Of a stretch of 22,547 nt of DNA, positions 14,356-19,908 are shown one piece after another. The stretch covers positions 1 through 22,547 of IMG/VR virus record IMGVR_UViG_3300032086_002368. One strand, written 5' to 3'. Below the pieces are notes generated by a model that saw nothing but the letters and a program-made list of their open reading frames with translations, searched no databases and was not told where the DNA came from. The stretch is from a virus. The stretch's first letter is position 1; each line of letters begins with the position of its first letter. A program made the position numbers and the translations under genes.

Positions 14356-16437
14356 TTAAGCACCTTGTTGTGTTGTGCCAAATTGTGTTGGTTGCGTACC
14401 TGTCCTGCCAATCACTGCATTCTGCTTCTGCTGCATCTGGAACTCCAACTGCTTGTAGTGCGTTTCCACACGTTGCTTAAATGGTTCCTCCTGCTGCATA
14501 CGTTGCTGAATATCAGGTTGCTGCATCCACTCAACCAAAACCTGCATCTTGGTTTGGTGTGCATCATTAGGTCTGACGTTTGGTAATATACCACTTGAAA
14601 GCTCTGCAATAGTATTACGCTCCTCGGCAACCGCTTTCTCGGCAGCTTGCTCAACAGGTTGTAATACTTGGTTGGCAGCACCAGGGAATAGTTGCGTAAT
14701 TGCCCACTGGAGAAGTTGCTGCGTATCCAATGTGCCTTGCTTATCCAATGCACCTCCAAGATCTGCTGCGGCTTTCACTCGTTCAATTACTTTGGAAGGA
14801 TCAAGAGTAAACACATCAAAATTTACCCAGAAATCGTAACGCTCGCCTGGTTTACCCTTCTCGTACTGTTGCACGTTATTCTCACCAATCACACGGAAGT
14901 ACTCCTGATCTGGCCCGAATTGTTGATACAAGCTAAAGACCTGATCCATTACGAGAGTGTGGTGACGTAACCACTTATTAATAAGTCTCTGCCTCTTAGC
15001 ATCTGCCTCTACTGGATCTGTTTCTGGCCCAGCTCTACCAAGTTGTGCGTTGATGCTGGATTTTAAATATTCACGAATTTCCCTTGAGCCTCCATCATAA
15101 CGGGGAGTGTCTGCATATTTATATTGGTCTGGACGCAATACAGGAACTTTAGTACCTGGCCCCCAACGTGTGGGAGGCTTACCAATTGGGTGCATCAATG
15201 GGGGAAGAGTGGTAATTGACTGGCGATCAATAAAGGAATCTGTCTCCGCCTTTAGTGCCTGCTGTCTGCTGGCAACCTTTTCTGTGGTACTTCTTGAAGA
15301 GTATAGTCTTTTGCTGGTGCGTTCCAATGGAGTAACTATAAATGGATACTTGCCGTGGCGATAGTCAAGTAATTGATGCTTGCCGTACTTATCTTCAACT
15401 CCATAGCAGAATACGGTGCAGTATATACCTGGCACTCCATCCTCATCAATGAGCCTTTGGTAACAATAGATTACACGAATGGTATCATCATTGGTATCTT
15501 CAGAAAAGAAAGTGGAGTCACGATGGCGTAGGTATATATCATCTCCAGTGTTTTGTATCCCACTTTGCTCAATCGCAGACTCCACAAATTCTGAATCCCA
15601 CTCTTCGTTCTTCTCTTTATCCTTCAGTTGCTCAGGGGTCATGTGAACCACATGGAAACAGTAAGGCACTTCCTGAAAGTCAATAGTCCATGCTGGTGCA
15701 AAGAAGTCTTCGTCTGGAGCAAGAGTCCTGACGGCAGGTTGATTAGTAATCGCTTCAGCGTAGTGGATAGTAGTGGAGCCTTTGGTGCGTAATTCACGAA
15801 TCATTGCACCCGCCTTCTTCTCGGAGACATTAAGACCCTGCACCATTGTTGCGGTCAACTGCTCATCCATCTCGCCAGACATAAACTGATCCATAGATGG
15901 GCCGAGTTGCTGGGCAAGTTCATCAAGATTAATCTCTTTCTGGCGTAAGTCCTCTTTGTAGTTCCAGTACACATACTGTACGCATAGCCCCTTCTCTTCA
16001 AGATGGTTGGCAGCAAGTTCTGCTTCGCTATAATACTCCTTCATCTTGGCATTGATAAGCCACCGCATAAAGTTGGAGTTGACTCCAGCTTGCCCCACAT
16101 CATTCATCTCGGTAGGTACTGCTACGATGTTGGCTCGCTCAAGTGCTGCCATATACATATCTACTCGTGCCTCAATAGCTTCATCAGCTTCTGGAACTTC
16201 CTGGTCACTTGCACCATCCCAAGGGAATACTTGCCCTGTCTCGGAGTCTCGGTTGTGTTTGCGGAAGTCATCAGACTTACCCTGCCAGATGCAGTTACGT
16301 GTGTCGTAATCATGCTGCCTGCGATCCATCCACTCCGCAAGGTCTGATTGCGTAGTGCGATACAGTTGTTGCAGGTAACTTACGTCTGGTTCGCCCGAAG
16401 GGGCATAGATCAATTCCTCATCCGACAGTTGCTCCAT
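14356..16437 (-). CDS. Portal protein, P22/SU10-type (693 aa)
   Basis: The size (693 aa) and layout fit the large portal proteins of P22- and SU10-like podoviruses. An N-terminal helical part (QLYRTTQSDLAEWMDRRQHD, about residues 25-44) is followed by FPWDGASDQEVPEADEAIEA (about 71-90), where a polar loop precedes a long helix, a pattern typical of this group. The stem and crown region carries helices such as EAELAANHLEEKG. Later come TLPPLMHPIGKPP (clip/wing region) and a long Gln-rich C-terminus from about residue 600, with MQQQ-type repeats that may form the barrel or be disordered. It would form the dodecameric vertex ring for DNA entry, beneath which the adaptor binds. The ATG 16437 has an AGG about 7 nt ahead. 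The assignment is by overall pattern, not one decisive motif. Confidence 0.78.
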   Translation of the reverse strand: MEQLSDEELIYAPSGEPDVSYLQQLYRTTQSDLAEWMDRRQHDYDTRNCIWQGKSDDFRKHNRDSETGQVFPWDGASDQEVPEADEAIEARVDMYMAALERANIVAVPTEMNDVGQAGVNSNFMRWLINAKMKEYYSEAELAANHLEEKGLCVQYVYWNYKEDLRQKEINLDELAQQLGPSMDQFMSGEMDEQLTATMVQGLNVSEKKAGAMIRELRTKGSTTIHYAEAITNQPAVRTLAPDEDFFAPAWTIDFQEVPYCFHVVHMTPEQLKDKEKNEEWDSEFVESAIEQSGIQNTGDDIYLRHRDSTFFSEDTNDDTIRVIYCYQRLIDEDGVPGIYCTVFCYGVEDKYGKHQLLDYRHGKYPFIVTPLERTSKRLYSSRSTTEKVASRQQALKAETDSFIDRQSITTLPPLMHPIGKPPTRWGPGTKVPVLRPDQYKYADTPRYDGGSREIREYLKSSINAQLGRAGPETDPVEADAKRQRLINKWLRHHTLVMDQVFSLYQQFGPDQEYFRVIGENNVQQYEKGKPGERYDFWVNFDVFTLDPSKVIERVKAAADLGGALDKQGTLDTQQLLQWAITQLFPGAANQVLQPVEQAAEKAVAEERNTIAELSSGILPNVRPNDAHQTKMQVLVEWMQQPDIQQRMQQEEPFKQRVETHYKQLEFQMQQKQNAVIGRTGTQPTQFGTTQQGA

Positions 16438-16472
16438 AATGTGCCTTTTACTATAAACTTATAGGTATAGCG

Positions 16473-16988
16473 TCAAGATTCATCTTTGACCTCTTGAACT
16501 ACTATAGGTGCTGGATGCTTCTTCTGGTAGTCTTCACGGGCATACTCCATCATCTCTGCACGTATCTGTGCTACATCCTTACCACCGATGCGTAGTTCCT
16601 GCTTCTGTGAGATAGAAGATGGTCTACCCTTCAGGGTGAGTGAAAGGTTGGTAAGTGCCACAAGTGCTTTGGGTAGTTCCTTGATTGGGATCTCCTCTAT
16701 ATTGTTAGCAACCCTGTCCGTCATCTTGTCCACTACATAGTCCATCTTATTGCCGAGTCTACGAAAGAACTCATCGGCAGGATACCCGCACAGTTCTTGT
16801 AGCATCATACGTGCTTCGGTTTGAGAAAGCTTGCTGTTCTTAGCTAACTTGTCTGCTTCCTTATCAAGTGTACTGGTCTTTTCAATCAGTGCCATTACCT
16901 GACGCTGAAGTGATAACCCTTGGGACTTTCCTACGAGTGCGGTTGTGAACTCATTCTGATCTGCGGGCTTATGCTCCCTCCGTTCCAT
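16473..16988 (-). CDS. First late gene, possible small terminase subunit (171 aa)
   Basis: A helical protein with no TM segment. It starts MERREHKPADQNEF; an ATG at 17000 would add MENL. I prefer 16988 because GGAAAA lies about 6 nt upstream of it, and because the promoter-like motif ends at 17008, which would leave the outer ATG almost leaderless. Helical segments include RQVMALIEKTSTLDKEADKL (from about residue 29), LSQTEARMMLQELCGYPADE (from about 53) and LPKALVALTNLSLTLKGRPS (from about 104). Small terminases are helical, of this size, and often adjacent to the portal. I see no clear HTH, so this is a guess based on position. The gene ends 35 bases before the portal start. Confidence 0.6.
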   Translation of the reverse strand: MERREHKPADQNEFTTALVGKSQGLSLQRQVMALIEKTSTLDKEADKLAKNSKLSQTEARMMLQELCGYPADEFFRRLGNKMDYVVDKMTDRVANNIEEIPIKELPKALVALTNLSLTLKGRPSSISQKQELRIGGKDVAQIRAEMMEYAREDYQKKHPAPIVVQEVKDES

Positions 16989-17007
16989 AAGGTTTTCCAT
17001 AGGTTGC

Positions 17008-17037
17008 GGCTATTTGTTCCGTTGTAAAAAAAGTCAA
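17008..17037 (-). promoter_or_regulatory. Promoter-like motif upstream of the portal transcription unit
   Basis: On the minus strand TTGACT (complement of 17032-17037) is followed by a T-rich run and then an ACGGAACAAATAGCC segment ending just before the first late gene. Aligned with the motif at 13913-13942, about two thirds or more of positions agree, with the TTGACTT core and T-run the same. It is probably the start of the late transcription unit. Confidence 0.5.
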
Positions 17038-17050
17038 TTCTATTATTGAC
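17033..17050. promoter_or_regulatory. Inverted repeat in the divergent promoter region
   Basis: GTCAAT and ATTGAC form a 6-bp inverted repeat separated by 6 bases. Each arm is also part of a TTGAC -35-like box, one for each strand. It lies between the two divergently transcribed blocks, so it may be an operator or simply back-to-back -35 elements. It has no clear -10 on the plus strand. Confidence 0.35.
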
Positions 17051-17080
17051 AGGAGTAGGGAATTATGGACGTTTGCGGAT

Positions 17081-17263
17081 ATGGCATATCTACTTCTAGC
17101 TCCAATCACAATATTAATTGTATCCGCCATCATATATATTGCCGGACAAATAACATTGGAAGAAGGTAAAATCATTATAATTAGTATACTAATTGCACTA
17201 TCCACATTTGCTGGATTAGTTTTATTAGACAAGCATGAAGAAACTAACATTACAAGAGATTGA
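17081..17263 (+). CDS. Small two-helix membrane protein (60 aa)
   Basis: The first plus-strand gene. Two hydrophobic segments, about residues 3-21 (YLLLAPITILIVSAIIYIA) and about 32-49 (IIIISILIALSTFAGLVL), are separated by a short charged loop (QITLEEGK). A polar tail with HEETNITRD follows. It would be a small inner-membrane protein with unknown function. The ATG at 17081 has no proper Shine-Dalgarno. A better one (AGGAG) sits before an overlapping short frame at 17065, which may serve as a leader. The stop overlaps the start region of the next gene by 29 bases. Hydrophobicity makes the frame credible; expression is less certain. Confidence 0.55.
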   Translation: MAYLLLAPITILIVSAIIYIAGQITLEEGKIIIISILIALSTFAGLVLLDKHEETNITRD

Positions 17264-17444
17264 CCGAGGGGAATGGTATAACGCATCTGCCGAGCGACCT
17301 AGCACAAACCTACATGTAATTGTGACTAATAGTGCCTACGACAGATTTAACCCTGCTTGGTATGAAGCCGCTGAAGACAACTTCTTGGATGAGATAGGTT
17401 TTGATATTGGTATCACGCACTGGATGTTACCAAAAGAAGTATGA
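17235..17444 (+). CDS. DUF551-like small phage protein (69 aa)
   Basis: The pattern of the DUF551 type is visible: an EWYNASAERPSTNLHVIVTN stretch (about residues 13-32), a central AWYEAAE, and a C-terminal ITHWMLPKEV (about 60-69). In DUF551 proteins a WxxxxxxxP start and a THWMPLP-type end flank a short beta-meander. They are small phage accessory proteins of unknown function. The frame is compact. Its TGA overlaps the ATG of the next gene (ATGA). There is no obvious Shine-Dalgarno. The family call is tentative because the N-terminal motif is degenerate. Confidence 0.6.
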   Translation: MKKLTLQEIDRGEWYNASAERPSTNLHVIVTNSAYDRFNPAWYEAAEDNFLDEIGFDIGITHWMLPKEV

Positions 17445-17650
17445 GTGATCCGCAACCACTAGACACAAAGGGAGTGATTAATTATTGTAATCGCACGGGA
17501 TACTTTGATAGTGACGGCAAGAAATACCACTCCCTCCATGACCTAACCTCTGCTGGCTATGATTACTTCTGGAGTAAACCTTGGCGGATAAAGGATAAAC
17601 CAGTATCTGTGCCAAAAACATTTGTATTAACTATGGATAGAAAACTATGA
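17441..17650 (+). CDS. Unassigned 69-aa protein
   Basis: Linked on both sides by ATGA overlaps. The protein is polar and aromatic-rich: residues of about 11-32 contain GVINYCNRTGYFDSDGKKYH, followed by DLTSAGYDYFWSKPWRIKDK and a short strand FVLTMDRKL. It has no TM segment or signal peptide. It may be a small phage accessory protein. I do not recognise it. Confidence 0.55.
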   Translation: MSDPQPLDTKGVINYCNRTGYFDSDGKKYHSLHDLTSAGYDYFWSKPWRIKDKPVSVPKTFVLTMDRKL

Positions 17651-17901
17651 AGAAAGAAGAACAAATACAGAAACTGAAACACGCATTTACAGAAACAATC
17701 TGGATGGCGATGCGTTATGCTAATGGACGTGCAACCTATGCACCTAGCATGGTGCGTGACGCAATAAAGGAGTTTCAAGAGGTATTTCCATACTGGAAAC
17801 CAAGAGCAGATCCGACATTAAAGAGCGACAGGGAGTGTGGATATAAAGCACCTGCCGGACTCGACTCTGATTGGCTGGATGATTTAGTAGAAGGTGAATG
17901 A
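17647..17901 (+). CDS. Unassigned 84-aa phage protein
   Basis: The ATG overlaps the previous stop (ATGA). The protein starts with a charged helix (MKKEEQIQKLKHAFTETIWM), then MRYANGRATYAPSMVRDAIK (about residues 22-41), a pattern (R-Y-A-x-G-R-x-T-Y, then V-x-x-A-I) that I associate with a group of small phage proteins of unknown function. It continues with EFQEVFPYWKPR and an acidic end (DSDWLDDLVEGE). The stop is followed 22 bases later by the HTH/OB gene. The role is unknown. Confidence 0.6.
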   Translation: MKKEEQIQKLKHAFTETIWMAMRYANGRATYAPSMVRDAIKEFQEVFPYWKPRADPTLKSDRECGYKAPAGLDSDWLDDLVEGE

Positions 17902-17923
17902 ACTATTTCCAAAAAGGAAACAC

Positions 17924-18364
17924 ATGAATTTCAAAGAAACATTTAAAAACAGTCGCTGGTCTGTAAAACAACTGGCAGAAGAGTCAGGATTAAAGCCTGC
18001 AACTATACATGGGTACATCTCCCGCAATAAACCAAGTCAGGGATTACTTGCTGCATTTGACAGGCTGGAAGAAAGAGCAAAGCAAAAGCAAGCACCTACA
18101 CTTTCCACACACCCCTCACAGGTCTCATCACGCAAGGAGGAGGCGATCAAGCCCAAGGTCGCCCCTCCAATGCGTAAGCTTGAGGAAGATCAAGTAAGTG
18201 GTACAATCGTAGCACTACCTATTAACCAGTACCTTCGCAGGGTAGAGCTGGATAGTGGTGAAGTCATTACTGCTGAATGCAAGAAAGGTAAGTGGCGTGG
18301 TAATCGCCAGCGGGTAGTGCTTAAGAAGGTTGGGGATCGGTACTACGTCAGGGGTCTATTATGA
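17924..18364 (+). CDS. HTH protein fused to an IF1-like OB (S1) domain (146 aa)
   Basis: I chose ATG 17924 because AAAAAGGAAA lies about 4-5 nt ahead. The alternative GTG 17894 overlaps the previous gene and adds ten residues. Residues of about 10-38 form a Cro/XRE-like helix-turn-helix (RWSVKQLAEESGLKPATIHG, then YISRNKP). A polar linker of about residues 50-85 follows. Residues of about 91-140 resemble translation initiation factor IF1: SGTIVALPINQYLRRVELDS, then GEVITAECKKGKWRGNRQRV, matching IF1 GT-LP-RVEL-G-V-TA-KMR in order. The protein would be both a DNA-binding and an RNA-binding candidate, possibly a regulator. The IF1 resemblance is by eye. Its stop overlaps the 20-aa TM peptide. 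Confidence 0.7.
   Translation: MNFKETFKNSRWSVKQLAEESGLKPATIHGYISRNKPSQGLLAAFDRLEERAKQKQAPTLSTHPSQVSSRKEEAIKPKVAPPMRKLEEDQVSGTIVALPINQYLRRVELDSGEVITAECKKGKWRGNRQRVVLKKVGDRYYVRGLL
18136..18168 (+). other. Stable hairpin in the linker of the HTH/OB gene
   Basis: GGAGGAGGCGA (18136-18146) pairs with TCGCCCCTCC (18159-18168): 10 bp with one bulged A and a 12-nt loop. The left arm contains an AAGGAGG ribosome-binding-like site. The right arm ends one base before an in-frame ATG at 18170. Confidence 0.45.
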
Positions 18365-18423
18365 CCGAGGTATTGATTTTCGGATTGATTGCTACACTTA
18401 TAGTCTGCTGGTTGCTACGATGA
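18361..18423 (+). CDS. 20-aa transmembrane micro-protein
   Basis: This tiny frame overlaps its neighbours by ATGA at both ends: its ATG overlaps the TGA of the HTH/OB gene, and its TGA overlaps the ATG of the RusA-like gene. The product, MTEVLIFGLIATLIVCWLLR, is a single hydrophobic helix with one acidic residue near the N-terminus and Arg at the end. The double overlap is strong evidence for translation. The function is unknown; it could be a small membrane modulator or a coupling element. Confidence 0.6.
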   Translation: MTEVLIFGLIATLIVCWLLR

Positions 18424-18839
18424 AGTTCTTTATTCAATGCACTCCACCCAAGAGTACACACCAAGGTTCCATGCGTATCATGAAACGTAAGGACGGAACT
18501 CAGTTTGTGGGGAAGTTTGCCAGTAGTAAGGGTAGGAAAGCACAGGATGAATTGACTGCCCTGTTTATGCCGCACAAACCATCTAAACCAATGGAAGGGC
18601 CATTGATGTTAAATGTGGCTTGGTGCTACCCTTGGCGTAAGGCTGAGAAGAAGTCCAACAAAGAAAAGCAATGGATGTGGTGCGATACCCGTCCTGATTG
18701 CTCCAATCTAATAAAGATACCAGAAGACATTCTTACGAGGCTTGGGTTTGTCCATGATGACAGTCAGTTCGCCAAGATTGTATTCAGTAAGTTTTGGGGA
18801 GACCACCCTGGTATTGCAGTAGAGATTACACCACTATGA
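18420..18839 (+). CDS. rusA: RusA-like Holliday junction resolvase with altered acidic motif (139 aa)
   Basis: RusA-type endonucleases cut four-way DNA junctions in recombination or before packaging. The start at 18420 is set by the ATGA overlap with the TM micro-protein. Residues of about 63-72 form the strand LNVAWCYPWR. The key segment is TRPDCSNLIKIPEDILTRLG (about 90-109), followed by FVHDDSQFAKIVFSK (about 110-124). In E. coli RusA the conserved form is PDxDN, with both Asp needed. Here the second Asp is Ser (D93, then S95). The later Asp pair (113-114) is present. Length fits the family (about 120-140 aa). The fold call is good; full catalytic activity is doubtful. Confidence 0.8.
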   Translation: MKFFIQCTPPKSTHQGSMRIMKRKDGTQFVGKFASSKGRKAQDELTALFMPHKPSKPMEGPLMLNVAWCYPWRKAEKKSNKEKQWMWCDTRPDCSNLIKIPEDILTRLGFVHDDSQFAKIVFSKFWGDHPGIAVEITPL

Positions 18840-19144
18840 ATAGTTTTAGACAAGATCGCAGATGGTGGGAAAGGTTGCAAGATGGAGATATAACTATGAC
18901 AACTCTATCTAAACTAAGTTCTAATGCACCACCAATAGAATCCATCCGAAAAGGCGGCACTTGGTCTATAATGGTTGCTGGCTACATGACCTGCACACGA
19001 CAGATGCACAAGGGCTTTCGTAGGAAAAAAAAGCTTATCAAGCGACTACGGAATGAACTTAAAGAAAAACAGGCTACGATTGATATGTTGGAATTAGCGA
19101 ACCACGCTTTAAAAACTGGAAAGAAATTAGGTGATGGGAGATAA
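18836..19144 (+). CDS. Unassigned 102-aa protein with basic coiled coil
   Basis: The start at 18836 is set by the ATGA overlap with the RusA-like gene. An inner ATG at 18896 (MTTLSKLSS) is an alternative. The N-terminus is rich in Arg and Trp (MNSFRQDRRWWERLQDGD). The middle is mildly hydrophobic (GGTWSIMVAGYMTC). The C-terminal half is a highly basic helix with coiled-coil heptads: KKKLIKRLRNELKEKQATID, then MLELANHALKTGKK. There is no TM helix long enough to be sure. It could bind nucleic acid. I do not recognise it. Confidence 0.6.
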   Translation: MNSFRQDRRWWERLQDGDITMTTLSKLSSNAPPIESIRKGGTWSIMVAGYMTCTRQMHKGFRRKKKLIKRLRNELKEKQATIDMLELANHALKTGKKLGDGR

Positions 19145-19358
19145 AGCTTACTACAAAGTAATTGTAGCCGACTCCCCGAAGACATGTACGCATGATCAAT
19201 GGTGGGAGGCAGAAGAACGTGTTAATGGGGTGACGCTTCTTAAGACCTATCAAGATGCCAAGAAGTTTGCTCAACACGTAGCTAATGCTACAGGCCACCC
19301 ATTAACTGTCATAGATCGTTACGGGGAGTGGGAAGAAGATTACGTTAAAGAGATCTGA
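19134..19358 (+). CDS. Unassigned 74-aa protein
   Basis: The start is ATG 19134, overlapping the end of the previous gene by 11 bases; a GTG lies one codon earlier. The product begins MGDKAYYKVIVADSPKTC and continues with a helix (HDQWWEAEERVNG), then LLKTYQDAKKFAQHVANATG, LTVIDRYGEWEEDYVKEI. This strand-helix-helix-strand pattern with a terminal acidic tail looks like a compact alpha/beta fold. No catalytic motif is visible. A short AGG precedes it. It may be a small early accessory protein. Confidence 0.55.
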   Translation: MGDKAYYKVIVADSPKTCTHDQWWEAEERVNGVTLLKTYQDAKKFAQHVANATGHPLTVIDRYGEWEEDYVKEI

Positions 19359-19361
19359 TGT

Positions 19362-19535
19362 ATGGGACTAGATAAAGCAATCCAACACGGCAAGGAACAC
19401 CGCAAGCCATACCGTAAGTCAAAGCGATTTGATAAGTCATGTCGTAATCATGGCCATTGCGGTTATTGCCAATCCAACAGAACACACAAACACAGGAAGC
19501 AGGAGGTGAAGCAATGGGATACAGACACCAAGTAA
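19362..19535 (+). CDS. 57-aa basic Cys/His mini-protein
   Basis: This short ORF starts 3 bases after the previous stop. It begins MGLDKAIQHGKEHRKPYRKS and has CRNHGHCGYC (Cys27, Cys33, Cys36, with His30 and His32), a small Cys/His cluster that could hold zinc. It ends in THKHRKQEVKQWDTDTK. The pattern (MGLDKAI-HGKEHRKPYR-SKRFD-SCRNHG-C--C--NR) matches a small protein I have seen in many bacterial phages, of unknown function. High basic charge suggests nucleic-acid binding. It overlaps the next gene by 22 bases; its end contains that gene's AGGAGGT site. Confidence 0.7.
   Translation: MGLDKAIQHGKEHRKPYRKSKRFDKSCRNHGHCGYCQSNRTHKHRKQEVKQWDTDTK
19501..19507 (+). promoter_or_regulatory. Strong Shine-Dalgarno AGGAGGT for the 115-aa gene
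   Basis: AGGAGGT lies 6 nt before ATG 19514, inside the end of the 57-aa gene. It decides the start of the next gene, which in the longer frame would otherwise begin at 19457. Confidence 0.7.
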
Positions 19536-19861
19536 TTAGCAACATAAACCCGTTCTTTGATCATGAACTTCCTCAATGGTTCATCGAGAAGTATAAGGGT
19601 TACATTGAGTTAAATGGAGCGTATTGGCACTCACATTCAGAATATAAAAAATATGGGCCTTGGAGGGATCTTGACACTGATATTCAAAAAGCACTACAAG
19701 AAACACAAGACCCTGATAAATTCCAGTTAGAGGTGCAGCTTGTCTACTTTGCCGATGAGGGTGAAGTAGAAGACCCAGACATCCAGCATGTGACAATAAC
19801 TGCAAAGAAAATCACAGTGAGAATGGCATCAGGTTGGGTAGAGCAAAGGTATGTAGAATGA
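19514..19861 (+). CDS. Unassigned 115-aa protein upstream of terminase
   Basis: The start is the ATG at 19514, with a strong AGGAGGT site 6 nt upstream; a longer frame from 19457 lacks one. The N-terminus begins MGYRHQVISNINPFFDHELP. The protein is acidic and aromatic, with IEKYKGYIELNGAYWHSHSE (about residues 24-43) and a C-terminal ITVRMASGWVEQRYVE strand. It has no TM segment. Its position before the large terminase suggests a packaging or regulatory function, but this is only a guess. Its TGA overlaps the ATG of a short 16-aa frame. I do not recognise the family. Confidence 0.6.
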   Translation: MGYRHQVISNINPFFDHELPQWFIEKYKGYIELNGAYWHSHSEYKKYGPWRDLDTDIQKALQETQDPDKFQLEVQLVYFADEGEVEDPDIQHVTITAKKITVRMASGWVEQRYVE

Positions 19862-19908
19862 GTAGAGGCACAAATACTATAAAGAGAGCTAATATATGGG
19901 GAAGATAA
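19858..19908 (+). CDS. 16-aa micro-ORF overlapping the terminase start
   Basis: The ATG at 19858 overlaps the TGA of the 115-aa gene (ATGA). The frame ends at 19908, 12 bases into the terminase gene. The product would be MSRGTNTIKRANIWGR. As a coding gene it is doubtful. It is better seen as a coupling leader that brings ribosomes to the terminase ATG at 19896. Confidence 0.3.
   Translation: MSRGTNTIKRANIWGR

Noticed and set aside
17065-17169. 34-aa plus-strand frame with a better ribosome-binding site than the TM gene
   Set aside because: The product is Ser/Asn/His/Cys-rich without structure, while the overlapping frame gives two clean TM helices. It may serve as a leader at most.
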